Assembly: GCF_002994615.1 (NCBI RefSeq)
Contig: NZ_PVNK01000035.1
Coordinates: 1 to 45,748 of the forward strand
Source of the DNA: Enhygromyxa salina
GTDB lineage: Bacteria; Myxococcota_A; Polyangia; Nannocystales; Nannocystaceae
Direction of reading: 5' to 3'
Length of the DNA: 45,748 nucleotides
Part shown: positions 26,018 to 37,588 of the stretch, one piece after another
How the letters are laid out: the number at the start of each line of letters is the position of its first letter
Position numbering within the stretch: position 1 is the stretch's first letter
Position numbers and translations under genes: made by a program
The notes under the pieces: generated by a model
Seen by the model: only the letters and a program-made list of their open reading frames with translations
Told to the model about the DNA's origin: nothing
Databases searched by the model: none

Positions 26018-27751
26018 CTACTCGTTGGTCGGGATCGTCGCCCACAAGATGCCGATCCAGATCAGCGGCGCGAGGTTGATGCTCAGACCGAGGCGGATGT
26101 CGTTGAGCGCGCCCTCGTTGCTGCCGAGATACTGATGACTGACCTCGAGCCCGACGATGCCCCAGACCGCCTCGAGCGCGAGCCCGTGGCGGAGGCCGTA
26201 GACCGCGGGCCCGTCGCCGGTGTTGCGATCGATCCCGCCAAGGACCAGGCGCGGGCGATAGAAGGCCGCGATGATGTGGGTGCCAAAACCAACGCCGACG
26301 CCGAGATCGAACAGGTGGCCGCCGCGGGACGGGTGGGTCTCGTAGCGGTAGGCGAGCTCGGGCCAGACCCACAGCGTCGGGCCGCGCTCCTTGTTCAGCG
26401 GTTGGAGCATCGCGCCGGCGCTGAGCTCGAGCGAGTAGCCCGCGACCGGCTCCGCGCCGAGCGGGAACACCACGCCGTTGTCGAGGCGGATCGTCGGCAT
26501 CCAGAAGAAGCGCGGCCCGTCGGCCTTGCGCAGCTGCCAGGCCTCGCGCCGTCGCAGGCGCTCGAGCAGCTTCTGATCGGACTCGGCGAGGGGTTGGTCA
26601 GCCTGCTCCTTCGAGATCGCAACGAGGGGCACGCGCTCGAGCCCCGCGCGGGATGCGACCCAGGCCACGCCCTCCCCTCCGTCGAGGGCGAGGTCGTGGA
26701 CGAGGCCGATGTCGCGGCCGATGAGCACGAAGCGCCCGCGATCCCACAGCCACACCCGGTCGCCCGCCGTCATCACCACGCGGTCGCCAGCCGCGGATGA
26801 GACCCCAGTGATCGCGGTGAACCCCGCCGGGGCTTCGCCCTCGCTCGGCGCACCAATTGGGATCGGATGCTCGCGCGTGGGGACGGCGCCCGAGACCCGC
26901 AGCGCCGTCTCTGCGCCGCTATCTTCGTCCTCGCCCTCGCCCTCGCCCTCGCCCTCGCCCTCGCCCTCGCCCTCGCCCTCGTCACGCAGCAGCCGCTCGG
27001 ACGCGAGCTCGCTGTCGATCACGGCCCGCTGCTCGCCGAACTCGAGCTCGACGAGGCGATCCCGACCGACGCGGACCCACAAGGTCTCGGTCACGGCGCT
27101 GTACCAGGCGTCGTACCAGGGCGCGCGGATCGACTCGGGCGTGAGCCCGGGGACCAGCGGGCGATCCCACTCGCCGTCGAGGAAGCGCACCAGCAGACCG
27201 TCGCGCCCGACGATGTGAACCTGGCCGCCGGGGCTGGTCGCGGCCGCGAGCGGGCGCATCCGGGTGGGGTAAGGATAGACTCGCCAGCGTCGCGTGCCGC
27301 GCTCGTACAGCGCCTGCTCGCGGCCGATCGCGTAGACCGTCCCGCTGGCGTCGACGACGACCGCGACGAGCTCGTCGCCCTCGAGCAGCGGGACCCGCTC
27401 CTCGCTGACCTCACCGGGTCGCCACGAGACCAGGCGACCGTCGGCCGCGGCGAACACCGCGAGCACACCACCGACCGCGCGCGTGCCGTCGGCGTCGACG
27501 AAGACCTCGGGCTCGACCGCCGCGCTGACCGTCTCCGCGCCGCTTTGATCGTAGAGCCGGATCGCCTGGCGGCCGCCGGCGAGGAGCAGCTCGTGCCCGT
27601 CGGACCACAGCGCGCGGACCTCGGGGCCGCCCGAGGCCTCACTCGGGCCGAGCTCGGGCGACTGCGCCAAGGCCGACGCCGACCACAACATCACGACCAG
27701 CAGCGACGCGAGCCGCAGGCCGGAGACCAGGAGGCGATTGAACTCACCCAT
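26018..27751 (-). CDS. secreted propeller / outer-membrane barrel-like protein
   Basis: A 577-residue protein with a signal peptide (SLLVVMLWSASALA). Residues ~40-370 read as beta-propeller blades (ADGRLVSWRPGE, GTVYAIGREQALYERG, GQVHIVGRDGLLVRF, GDRVWLWDRGRFV), interrupted by a (GE)n acidic run from a CTCGCC hexanucleotide repeat. Residues ~410-577 look like a small outer-membrane beta-barrel: alternating hydrophobic strands with aromatic girdles (AGYSLELSAGAML, WVWPELAYRYE, LALEAVWGIVGLEVSH). Probably an exported two-domain envelope protein; the function is unknown. ATG 27751 is 3 bp after the DUF885 gene stop, so the two are translationally linked. Confidence 0.7.
   Translation of the reverse strand: MGEFNRLLVSGLRLASLLVVMLWSASALAQSPELGPSEASGGPEVRALWSDGHELLLAGGRQAIRLYDQSGAETVSAAVEPEVFVDADGTRAVGGVLAVFAAADGRLVSWRPGEVSEERVPLLEGDELVAVVVDASGTVYAIGREQALYERGTRRWRVYPYPTRMRPLAAATSPGGQVHIVGRDGLLVRFLDGEWDRPLVPGLTPESIRAPWYDAWYSAVTETLWVRVGRDRLVELEFGEQRAVIDSELASERLLRDEGEGEGEGEGEGEGEGEDEDSGAETALRVSGAVPTREHPIPIGAPSEGEAPAGFTAITGVSSAAGDRVVMTAGDRVWLWDRGRFVLIGRDIGLVHDLALDGGEGVAWVASRAGLERVPLVAISKEQADQPLAESDQKLLERLRRREAWQLRKADGPRFFWMPTIRLDNGVVFPLGAEPVAGYSLELSAGAMLQPLNKERGPTLWVWPELAYRYETHPSRGGHLFDLGVGVGFGTHIIAAFYRPRLVLGGIDRNTGDGPAVYGLRHGLALEAVWGIVGLEVSHQYLGSNEGALNDIRLGLSINLAPLIWIGILWATIPTNE
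26928..26980. repeat. CTCGCC hexanucleotide tandem repeat
   Basis: About eight copies; on the minus strand it encodes the Gly-Glu repeat of the propeller protein. Because the unit is 6 bp, copy-number changes keep frame. Confidence 0.9.
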
Positions 27752-27754
27752 CGA

Positions 27755-29662
<1,908 letters not shown>

Positions 29663-29720
29663 GAGCCGGCGCGGGCTAGGATTTCAGGCCCACGCTGGCT
29701 CCGCAACCCGGGCAGCCAAA

Positions 29721-31130
29721 TCACCCGCGCTCCTCGCCATCGAGGCTCGGCCACGGCTTCCACGGGGTCTTTCCGAAGCGCAGCGGGGCCATGAAGCGCC
29801 AGACCAGGACGAGCACCAGCGCGTAGCCTAGGAGCACGCCCAACACCACCAGCGCCTTGCCCGGGTAGTCCGCGGGGAAGTTGGTGACCGGGATCTGGAT
29901 CGCGATGAGCAAGGGCAGAGCCAGGGCCGCGGACGGCGTGACCGCGAGCACGAAGTTGCGGGCGCTCGGGCCCTCGAGCTGCGGATCGAGCATGCGCAGC
30001 AGCATCAGCCCGGTCGTGGCCGTGCCCGTGAGCGAGCCGTAGGTCACCACGCTGTGCTCGAAGGGCCGGGTCGGGAACGCGCGCCGAGCCATCCAGATGC
30101 ACGCGAACGCGGTCGTGAGGCCGCCGACGGTCGAGATCAGCAAGACGGGCGCGAGGTACTCGGCGAGCACCGCGACGCTGACGGCAGCGAGCGCGGCACA
30201 GGTCGCAACGTCGACGATCACGCTGCTGGTCCGAGCGAGCAGGTCGTCGTCCAGAGGGTTGCCGCCGGGCAGCCGCGCGGCCAGCGGTCGCAGGACCAGC
30301 GCGAAGCCGGTCGCGATCAGGAAGTGAAAGCCCCACACGGTCGGCTGGTGCTTCTCGGGCAGCTGCGGCGTGACGAGCTCGAGGAACACCCAGGTCGCGA
30401 GATAGACCAGGGCGATCGCCACGAGCTGAGCCGTGAGCGGCTCGAGCCCGCCGACCCTGGTCCGCCGCGCGGGCGGCCGACGAAGGGGCGGCTCGTCGCT
30501 CGGGCTGTCGACCGCAGCTTGGAGCTCGGCCCTGCCCCGGGCCCGATCCCAGCCTCGACGCCGGCCCCACGCCACGAGCGCGACCCCGACCACGCAGCAC
30601 CAGGCGTAGCCGAACACCGCCATGATCAGCCCGATCTGCGCGCCATTCGTGAGGCCCGCGTCCTGCTCCCAGGTCGAGCCGAAGGTCATCGCCGCGCCCG
30701 GCCCCTGGTTGAAGGCCAGGGGCAGCAGCACCCCGAAGCCCGTGTGCAGCCGCGGCCCGCCCTCGACCGCGTTCCAGCCGAGCACACACAGCAAGCCGAC
30801 CACGCCCTGCAAGGTCGCTATCGCCGGGATCGCAAACGCGATCGAGCGCGCCGTCCCGCTCGGCTTGCCGGGCGGCGGCGCCTGGAGGCTGACGGCGATG
30901 AACACGAGCGCGAGCCCGTGATAGACGATGACCTCGAGGTGCGCGGCCGAGAAGGGCAGCAGACCGAGGACCGCCGGGCCCAGCACGACCGCCAAGGCCC
31001 CGGCGATCAGGGCGTCGGGCATGCCGAGGCGCTGGACCGGCCCGATCATCCGGCGCAGGGCCGCCGCGACCGCGATCAACGAGATGATGATCAGCAGATC
31101 CTGAACGTAGCCGCCGCCCCAGTACTGCAT
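29721..31130 (-). CDS. sodium:glutamate symporter-like transporter (GltS family)
   Basis: A 469-residue inner-membrane protein with about 11-12 hydrophobic helices. Family features are clear in both inverted halves: the GVLLPLAFNQGPGAAMTFG re-entrant segment in the first and TYGSLTGTATTGLMLLRMLD in the second, as in GltS sodium:glutamate carriers. A longer than usual central cytoplasmic loop (~205-235, Arg/Pro-rich) separates the halves. Substrate is probably glutamate or another dicarboxylate, inferred from family. ATG 31130 has a GAGGAG ribosome site 7-8 nt upstream and a TACCGT -10 candidate further out, so this transcript has a normal leader. Confidence 0.87.
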   Translation of the reverse strand: MQYWGGGYVQDLLIIISLIAVAAALRRMIGPVQRLGMPDALIAGALAVVLGPAVLGLLPFSAAHLEVIVYHGLALVFIAVSLQAPPPGKPSGTARSIAFAIPAIATLQGVVGLLCVLGWNAVEGGPRLHTGFGVLLPLAFNQGPGAAMTFGSTWEQDAGLTNGAQIGLIMAVFGYAWCCVVGVALVAWGRRRGWDRARGRAELQAAVDSPSDEPPLRRPPARRTRVGGLEPLTAQLVAIALVYLATWVFLELVTPQLPEKHQPTVWGFHFLIATGFALVLRPLAARLPGGNPLDDDLLARTSSVIVDVATCAALAAVSVAVLAEYLAPVLLISTVGGLTTAFACIWMARRAFPTRPFEHSVVTYGSLTGTATTGLMLLRMLDPQLEGPSARNFVLAVTPSAALALPLLIAIQIPVTNFPADYPGKALVVLGVLLGYALVLVLVWRFMAPLRFGKTPWKPWPSLDGEERG

Positions 31131-31410
31131 GCTTTGCTCCTCACCCGCGCCATGGCCGATCCACGGTACCCGAAGCGGTGCGGGCGCGGGTCAGGAAGCG
31201 CTCAGGCGAGCCGGCTGCCAGCCGCGCGGCGATCGTCCGCTGGTGCGGCTGGTGTCGAAGGCGCCGCAGCGCGAGCGCGAGGATCTCTCGGCGCTCACGC
31301 ACACGCCCGAGAGCCCGGGCGCGAGGCCGGGCAACGGGTCGCGCTTCCCAGCGGAGCTGGAGATTGCACAGCCGAGGGGCCGTTGTTAGCCCCCCGCCGT
31401 CAACGCGCCG

Positions 31411-32022
31411 TCAGGAATAGACTTCCGGTCGGAGGACGCCGATGAAGGGGAGGTTGCGGTAGCGGCCCTTGAAGTCGAGGCCGTAGCCGACGACGAACTC
31501 GTTGGGGCAGTCGAAGCCGACGTAGCGCGCGCCCATGTCCTCGAGCTCCTTGCCCTTGCGCACGGCCTTCTTGTCGAGCAGCGCCGCGATCTCGACCGAC
31601 GCGGGGCTCCGACCGCGGAGGTTCTCGCGCAGGTAGTGGAGCGTGAGCCCGGAGTCGATGATGTCCTCGACGATGATCACGTGGCGGCCCTCGATCGCGC
31701 GATCGAGGTCCTTCATGATCCGGACGACGCCCGAAGACTTGGTCCCGGCCCCGTAGGACGACACGGCCATGAAGTCGACCGTCACCGGGAGGTTCACCGC
31801 GCGGGCGAGGTCGGCCAAGAAGGGGTACGAGCCCTTGAGGATGCCCAGCATCAGGACCGGGTGCTTGTCGGTGTAGTCTCGCGTGATCGCCCGACCCATC
31901 TCGATCACCCGGTCGTGGATGACGTCGGCGTCGAACAGGACCTCGCGCAGATCCTCGCGCAGGCCACCCTCCCAGATCTCGGCGTAGACCGCCGAGCGCT
32001 CAGCGCTGCTCTCGTCGCTCAT
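31411..32022 (-). CDS. hpt: hypoxanthine phosphoribosyltransferase
   Basis: Cytoplasmic purine-salvage enzyme joining hypoxanthine/guanine to PRPP. About 203 residues, slightly longer than E. coli Hpt (178). The PRPP-binding motif VIIVEDIIDSGLTL, the flexible loop region SSYGAGTKSSGVVRI and the purine-site segment YVGFDCPNEFVVGYGLDF are all intact. ATG 32022 (MSDESS) chosen because TACCTT lies 8 nt upstream; a farther in-frame GTG overlaps that box. Single gene. Confidence 0.95.
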   Translation of the reverse strand: MSDESSAERSAVYAEIWEGGLREDLREVLFDADVIHDRVIEMGRAITRDYTDKHPVLMLGILKGSYPFLADLARAVNLPVTVDFMAVSSYGAGTKSSGVVRIMKDLDRAIEGRHVIIVEDIIDSGLTLHYLRENLRGRSPASVEIAALLDKKAVRKGKELEDMGARYVGFDCPNEFVVGYGLDFKGRYRNLPFIGVLRPEVYS

Positions 32023-32030
32023 GGTTGGCG

Positions 32031-32036
32031 AAGGTA
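32031..32036 (-). promoter_or_regulatory. -10 box TACCTT for hpt
   Basis: On the minus strand TACCTT ends 8 nt before ATG 32022; predicted leaderless or near-leaderless transcript. Confidence 0.5.
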
Positions 32037-32191
32037 CCACCGCGAGGGCGTGCCCGAGCGTCCGCGGGGCGCCCGCCCGGATCGTACAGATCGCACAGAT
32101 CCGCGGACACGGGCCGAGATCGGCAGTTTTTGCCGGGACCGAGCGCCGCCGTGCGCTTGCGATCGGATCCAGGCCCGGAGATCTGCCCGGC

Positions 32192-33223
32192 TCAGTCGGT
32201 CAACGCGCGATACAAAAATGGTAGCGAGACATCGAGGCGGTAGCTGACGCCGGAGTGGCCGCCCTCGAACTCCTGGTAGACGTGATTGATCTGCGCGTCG
32301 ACGAGCTTGCGCGCGAGGGCGCGACTGCCGAAGTGCGTGAAGTACTCGTCGCGCGAGCCGCAGTCGAAGTAGAGCCCGCGCAGGCGCCTCATCGACTCGA
32401 GCGACTCGGGCGCGGCGACGAGCTCGAGGGGATCGTGCGCGAGCCAGCGCGCCCAGCGACCCAGATCCCGAGCGCAGGTGTCGAGGTCGATCGGCAGGCG
32501 GATCCCGAGGGGCGCGCCGTCCTCCGGGGCGTAGCTCGCGGCCATGGCCAGCAACATCAAGGTGTTGAACTGGCCCCCGCGGATCTTGTCGGCGGCCCAC
32601 AGCTTGTCGAGGAACACCTGCGGATCGTTGTCGCAGCTCGCCAGCTGCATGAGCGCGGACGGCAGCTCGCGCCCGTAGAGCAGCTCGAAGCCGACGTCAC
32701 CGCTGTGCGACGCGACCGCGCCCCAGCGATCCCCGTGCTTCATCGCGTGGACCAGCGCGGCGTAGCCCCCGCTCGAGTGCCCGAACACCGCCCGATGCGC
32801 GGGCCCCTGGCGGACGTCGAACTGGGCCTCGATCTCCGGGACGAGCTCGTCGAGCACGAAGCTCTCCCAGCGCCCGAGCACGGGCGAGTCGATCCACTGG
32901 TTGCCGCCGAGGCTCGTGAACCCGTCGGGCATCACGACCACGACCGGGCCGAGCTCGCCCTCGGCGATCAGTCGGTCGATCCGCTGCGGCAAGCTCTCGC
33001 CGAAGCTGTGCCAGTTGAGCAGCTTGAAGCCGCTGCCGCCGAAGGCCGCGAGGGCCACGAACATCGGGTAGCCCGAGTCCTCGCCCCGTTCGTAGTCGGG
33101 CGGCAGGTAGACCGCGACGCTGCGCTCGTGCGGGTCGCCGAGCTGGTTGTCCTTTAGCGCCGCAGAGTCGATGGTGATCTCGACGATGCGCCCGCGGGGG
33201 CGGGTAAAATTATGGGTCGGCAC
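32192..33223 (-). CDS. esterase D / enterochelin-esterase-like alpha/beta hydrolase
   Basis: A 343-residue alpha/beta hydrolase of the putative-esterase (esterase D/Fes) family. Nucleophile elbow GHSSGG (~150-155); VVVVMPDGF and the early SVAVYLPPDYE strand are typical of this family. The later acidic residue and the catalytic histidine (EFEGGHSGVSYRLD) are in the expected order. No signal peptide, so cytoplasmic. The natural substrate is unknown (formylglutathione, siderophore esters or other esters are possible). GTG 33223 is supported by TATCGT 6 nt upstream. Single gene. Confidence 0.85.
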   Translation of the reverse strand: MPTHNFTRPRGRIVEITIDSAALKDNQLGDPHERSVAVYLPPDYERGEDSGYPMFVALAAFGGSGFKLLNWHSFGESLPQRIDRLIAEGELGPVVVVMPDGFTSLGGNQWIDSPVLGRWESFVLDELVPEIEAQFDVRQGPAHRAVFGHSSGGYAALVHAMKHGDRWGAVASHSGDVGFELLYGRELPSALMQLASCDNDPQVFLDKLWAADKIRGGQFNTLMLLAMAASYAPEDGAPLGIRLPIDLDTCARDLGRWARWLAHDPLELVAAPESLESMRRLRGLYFDCGSRDEYFTHFGSRALARKLVDAQINHVYQEFEGGHSGVSYRLDVSLPFLYRALTD

Positions 33224-33229
33224 CCCCCG

Positions 33230-33235
33230 ACGATA
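33230..33235 (-). promoter_or_regulatory. -10 box TATCGT for the esterase gene
   Basis: On the minus strand TATCGT ends 6 nt before GTG 33223; the spacing is that of a leaderless mRNA. Confidence 0.5.
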
Positions 33236-33273
33236 GCCGAAGGGCGCCGATCACTGCGCGCAATTTCGGACCT

Positions 33274-33891
33274 TCACCGCCCGAGCGCGACCTTCATCAG
33301 CAGCAGCGCCTCGTAGCCCGCGTTGGCCACCAGCTGGCTCTCTTCGTCCTCGCCCGCGACCGGCACCAGCCCGTCCTTGCCCATGCGAAATTCCGAGTCG
33401 AGCCCGCGGCCCTCGAGCTGGTCGAGGAACGCGTCCTTGGTCAGGCGGACGTCGCCGCGGTAGTCGTAGACCGCGACCCGGTTGATCGTGCCGCGGGCGT
33501 CGACGCCGATCCCGATCTCGAGGGTCAAGACGCTCCCGTCGAGGATCTTGGGCTTGGTCCGGGGGTCGATGAAGATCGCCACGCCCAAGAACTGCCCGTC
33601 GGTGTCATGGGCGACGTAGAATTCGGGGGTCTTGTCTTCGGGGTAGAGCTCGAAGCCGAGCTTCTTCTCGAGCTGCTCGATTTCTTTTGCTGAAAATTGG
33701 TAGCGCTTGATCCGCCACGCGTTGGGATCCGCGTCGGGGAACAAGCGCATCAAGTTGCGGTGGGTGACCTCCCAGCTGCCCCACTTGGCGAGGTGAGCCT
33801 CGGCCGGGGCCGGCGCCAGCGCCACGTCTGCTCCGAGGCCAAACAGGGCCAGAGCTGTCAGGAGGGTTCGTAGCGGGGTCTTCCAGGCCAT
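33274..33891 (-). CDS. secreted FMN-binding-domain-like protein
   Basis: About 205 residues. A signal peptide (TLLTALALFGLGADVALA, then PAEA) is followed by a domain like the periplasmic FMN_bind fold of RnfG/NqrC proteins: GVAIFIDPRTKPKILDGS, LTLEIGIGVDARGTINRVAV, YDYRG, then a C-terminal helix LVANAGYEALLLMKVAL. The S/T-G-A-T flavin-attachment motif of those proteins is not seen, so FMN may not be covalently bound, or the resemblance may be structural only. ATG 33891 fits the signal peptide; GTG 33960, 9 bp after the upstream lipoprotein stop, is an alternative with a 23-residue extension. Probably co-transcribed with that lipoprotein gene. Confidence 0.65.
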   Translation of the reverse strand: MAWKTPLRTLLTALALFGLGADVALAPAPAEAHLAKWGSWEVTHRNLMRLFPDADPNAWRIKRYQFSAKEIEQLEKKLGFELYPEDKTPEFYVAHDTDGQFLGVAIFIDPRTKPKILDGSVLTLEIGIGVDARGTINRVAVYDYRGDVRLTKDAFLDQLEGRGLDSEFRMGKDGLVPVAGEDEESQLVANAGYEALLLMKVALGR

Positions 33892-33969
33892 GCGCGCACC
33901 GACGCTGCTGTCGAGCGTCGCCCGTGGGCCCTGAGACGTCAAGCTCGCGCGGATCTTCACGCTGGGGCT

Positions 33970-34620
<651 letters not shown>

Positions 34621-34627
34621 GGTCGAG

Positions 34628-34633
34628 AGACTA
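34628..34633 (-). promoter_or_regulatory. -10 box TAGTCT for the DG-repeat lipoprotein gene
   Basis: On the minus strand TAGTCT ends 7 nt before ATG 34620, so this gene likely has its own leaderless promoter although it lies 41 bp after the permease. Confidence 0.5.
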
Positions 34634-34661
34634 CCGCTTTCCCGGCGCCCTCGCCCCGGCA

Positions 34662-36068
34662 TCATTCACGCCGACGTCGCACCACTCGATAGAACAGCAG
34701 CGCGCCGCCAAACCACCCGAGCGCGAGCCAGACCGAGGGGTCGCCCCAGCGCGCGAGCACCACCAGCACCACGACGCTCGACACCGCATGGAGCACGGGC
34801 GGCAGCGGGTACAGCCAGGTCTTGTAGGGGCGGCGCAGCTGTGGCTGCGTGCGCCGCAAGATCATGACCGCGAGGACCGTCAGCGTCCCGGTGATCAGCA
34901 TCGCGCTGGTCGTGTAGGCGATCAGCGTGTCGAGCCCGTTGCCGAACAGCGCGAGGTCGAGCACCAGCAGCGCCAGGGCGATCCCGCACTGCATCCACAG
35001 CGCGACGACCGGGGTCGAGAAGCGCGGATGCAGCACCCCGGCCGCGCGGGCGCAGTCGCCCTCCTTGCCCATCGCAAACGCGATCCGCGACCCCGTCAGG
35101 ATCGAGCCGTTGAGCGAGCCGATCATCGCGAGCACGATCAGCCCGGTCAGGACCGTGACCCCGAGCGGCCCAAACATCGCCTGGGCCGCGGCCGTCCCGG
35201 CCTCCCCGACGTTGGCGAGGCCCTCGAGCGAGAACACGTCGAGGAAGCCCACGCACAAGATCAGATACAGCGCCGTGACCGCCGCGGTCCCGCCAACGAG
35301 GGCCCGCGGGAGGTTGCGCGCGGGGTTCTTGATCTCCCCGCCCACGTAGATCGCCGCGTTCCAGCCCGAGTAGGCGAAGTAGACCGGCAGGTAGGCGCGG
35401 GCCAGGGTCGCGCCGCTCGGCCGCGCGCCGAGCTCCTCGTCGGTCAACGCAGGCGCGACCGTGCCCGGCTCGTGGCCCCACAAGACCACCAGCGTCGCGA
35501 CCAGGAGCACCGCCAGCGGGACCGAGACGACCAGGACCTGCACGACGCCCGAGACCTTCACGCCGACGTGGTTGATCAGCGTCAGCGCCACGATGATCAG
35601 CGCCGCCCACAGGTGCGAGGCCGGGATCTCGACGGGCCCGAGCGCGAGAGGTTCGGCGAACGCAGGCCCGAGCAGGGCCGGCAGCTGGTATTTGGAGGTT
35701 GCAACCGCGACCGCGGCCAGCGAGCCCGGGAAGATCGCCAGCAGCTGCAGCCATCCGGCCGAGAAGGCGACGCCGGGCCCCCAGCTCTGACGCAGGTAGG
35801 CATAGTCTCCGCCGTCGCGCGGCATCATCGCGCCGAGCTCGGCGAGGCTCAGCGCGCCGAGCAGCGCGACCAGCCCGCCGAGCAGCCACACGAGCATGAA
35901 GGATCCCGAGCCGCTGACGTGAGCCGCGACCTCGGGCGGGCTAATGAAGATGCCGATGCCCAGCATCGAGCCCGCGACCAGAGCCAGGGCTGGCAGCCCG
36001 CCGAGGGTCCGCACCGGACGCGCCCCGGCGTCTCCGGCCACCGCCGGTCCTTGCGCCACCTCGCTCAC
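34662..36068 (-). CDS. APC-superfamily amino acid permease
   Basis: About 468 residues with 12 hydrophobic helices. The TM1 signature GLPALALVAGSMLGIGIFISP (G-S-x-I/L-G-x-G-I-F) is the substrate/sodium-site helix of APC transporters; LAELGAMMPRDGGDYAYLR is the conserved TM2-3 link; YFAYSGWNAAIYVGGEIKNP is the TM6 region and NP-R-N-LPRA follows. Closest to the LAT/APA subgroup (neutral amino acid exchange), inferred from motif order. Start GTG 36068 is chosen because a TAGGGT box lies 10 nt upstream; GTG 36080 overlaps that box. Divergent from bamD. Confidence 0.87.
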   Translation of the reverse strand: MSEVAQGPAVAGDAGARPVRTLGGLPALALVAGSMLGIGIFISPPEVAAHVSGSGSFMLVWLLGGLVALLGALSLAELGAMMPRDGGDYAYLRQSWGPGVAFSAGWLQLLAIFPGSLAAVAVATSKYQLPALLGPAFAEPLALGPVEIPASHLWAALIIVALTLINHVGVKVSGVVQVLVVSVPLAVLLVATLVVLWGHEPGTVAPALTDEELGARPSGATLARAYLPVYFAYSGWNAAIYVGGEIKNPARNLPRALVGGTAAVTALYLILCVGFLDVFSLEGLANVGEAGTAAAQAMFGPLGVTVLTGLIVLAMIGSLNGSILTGSRIAFAMGKEGDCARAAGVLHPRFSTPVVALWMQCGIALALLVLDLALFGNGLDTLIAYTTSAMLITGTLTVLAVMILRRTQPQLRRPYKTWLYPLPPVLHAVSSVVVLVVLARWGDPSVWLALGWFGGALLFYRVVRRRRE

Positions 36069-36078
36069 GATCTGCCGC

Positions 36079-36084
36079 ACCCTA
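36079..36084 (-). promoter_or_regulatory. -10 box TAGGGT for the permease gene
   Basis: On the minus strand TAGGGT ends 10 nt before GTG 36068. Part of a 92-bp divergent promoter region with bamD. Confidence 0.4.
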
Positions 36085-36159
36085 ACTCAGCCCTGGACAG
36101 CTGTCGCGTTTGTGACGGGCCGGGCGACCGCCGGCCTGGCCCGATGCGTCAAAACCGGC

Positions 36160-36165
36160 TAGCGT
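36160..36165 (+). promoter_or_regulatory. -10 box TAGCGT for bamD
   Basis: TAGCGT ends 7 nt before GTG 36173. Confidence 0.45.
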
Positions 36166-36172
36166 CCCCGCC

Positions 36173-37525
36173 GTGCGCAGCGGTCCACGCGCTAACGAGA
36201 GGTTGCAAGGGCCGGCGACGCGCCCCGTTGCCGAGCTCATGCGCGCGCCCACCCACATCGGGGCTCCCACGCCCAGGCCCAGCGCCCGATTCCCTCGTGC
36301 AGGAGGCGCGCGCCGAGGCCCGCTCGGCTGGCTCCGGGCCGGCTCGCTCGGTCTCGCGCTGACCCTCGTCGGCGCGCTCACGACCACCGCCTGCGCGACC
36401 GGACCCAACCTCTCGGACGAGTACGGACAGACCGCGCGCGAGAACTACGAGCTCGCGGTCGCCGAGTTCGGCGACAAGGACTGGGAAGAGGCGATCGCCT
36501 ACGCCGACTTCGTCCGCATCCGCTTCCCCTTCTCGCGCTACGCCGTCGAGTCGGAGCTGCTGATCGCCCGGGCCGAGTTCGAGCTCAAGAACTACGTCAC
36601 CGCCCAGGACTCCTTCCGCCAGTTCCTGCGCCTCCACCCCACGCACAAGCACGTGCGCAACGGCTGGGTCGCGTACATGGCCGCGGTCGGGGCCTACATG
36701 GCCGCGCCGAGCAGCGTCCCCTTCCTGCCGCCGCACTACCAGCGCGACCAGACCCTGCTGCGCGAGGCCACGCTCGAGCTCGAGTACTTCTTCGATCACC
36801 ACGCCGGGTCCGAGCTAGAGCCGCTCGCGCGCAAGCTCGAGGCCAAGGTCCAGCGTCGCCTGCTCGAGCACGAGCTCTACGTCGCCCGCTTCCACCTCGA
36901 CAGCGACCGCCCCGAGGCCGCGATCATGCGGCTCGAGGCCGCCCACGACACCTTCCCCGGCATCGGCCTCGACGCCGAGGTCCTGTTCCTGCTCGGCATC
37001 ACCTATTTGCGCATCGGGGAGATCGAGCTCGCCCGCGAGATCTTCAGCGAGCTCCAGATGCAGCACCCCGAGCACCACCACGGCCAGCAGGCCCGGCTGT
37101 ACCTCAAGTACATGACCGAGCGCTACGGCCCGCCAGACCCCAACCGCCCCCGGCCGGATCGCTCGCCGCCCGTGCCCGAGACGCCGCCCCAAGCGAAGCC
37201 CGACGAGTTCAAGGACTGGCGCTGGCGCAAGGAGCAGCGCCGGCGCCAGCGCGAGGGCGAGCCGGCCGAGCCCGAGCCGCCCAAGCAAGACACCAAGGCG
37301 ACGCCCGAGCCGCCGAAGTCGGGCAAGTCCGGCAAGTCCGGCAAGCCCGGCAAGAAGAAGGCTCAGCCCGAGAAGTCCCAAGCTTCCGAAGCTCGAGATC
37401 CCGAGGGTCGAGGCTCCGAGGCCCAGGCCCCCGAGGATCCCGAGGCGCCCGAGTCCCCGGATCCCGAGGCGACCGAGCCCCAGGATCCCGAGGCGCCCGA
37501 GCCGCCCGAGCCCGCGGCAAAGTGA
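36173..37525 (+). CDS. bamD: outer-membrane assembly lipoprotein BamD
   Basis: TPR lipoprotein of the BAM complex, which inserts beta-barrels into the outer membrane. After a long Arg/Pro-rich N-terminus comes a signal segment (SLGLALTLVGALTTTACATG) with a lipid-anchor cysteine, then TPR units with the BamD pattern: YELAVAEFGDKDWEEAIAYA, FPFSRYAVESELLIARAEF, YVTAQDSFRQFLRLHP and AIMRLEAAHDTFPG. Family length is ~245; here ~110 extra C-terminal residues are disordered, Lys/Pro/Glu-rich and partly repetitive (GKSGKSGKPGKKK, then DPEAPE-type units). GTG 36173 follows a -10 box by 7 nt but puts ~75 residues before the cysteine; ATG 36239 is a shorter alternative. It is a good envelope companion to the outer-membrane uptake operon downstream. 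Confidence 0.85.
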   Translation: MRSGPRANERLQGPATRPVAELMRAPTHIGAPTPRPSARFPRAGGARRGPLGWLRAGSLGLALTLVGALTTTACATGPNLSDEYGQTARENYELAVAEFGDKDWEEAIAYADFVRIRFPFSRYAVESELLIARAEFELKNYVTAQDSFRQFLRLHPTHKHVRNGWVAYMAAVGAYMAAPSSVPFLPPHYQRDQTLLREATLELEYFFDHHAGSELEPLARKLEAKVQRRLLEHELYVARFHLDSDRPEAAIMRLEAAHDTFPGIGLDAEVLFLLGITYLRIGEIELAREIFSELQMQHPEHHHGQQARLYLKYMTERYGPPDPNRPRPDRSPPVPETPPQAKPDEFKDWRWRKEQRRRQREGEPAEPEPPKQDTKATPEPPKSGKSGKSGKPGKKKAQPEKSQASEARDPEGRGSEAQAPEDPEAPESPDPEATEPQDPEAPEPPEPAAK

Positions 37526-37572
37526 CGCCAGCGCCCCGACCCGGATGAGCCCCCTTCAGGAGGCCCAAAAGG

Positions 37573-37578
37573 TACACT
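37573..37578 (+). promoter_or_regulatory. -10 box TACACT for the TPR gene
   Basis: TACACT ends 10 nt before ATG 37589. Confidence 0.45.
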
Positions 37579-37588
37579 CGCCCCGCGC

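Noticed and set aside
31131..31410. Possible small gene between gltS-like and hpt
   Set aside because: Several plus-strand frames are open but none shows consistent codon bias or a motif; nothing else was seen in this 280 bp.
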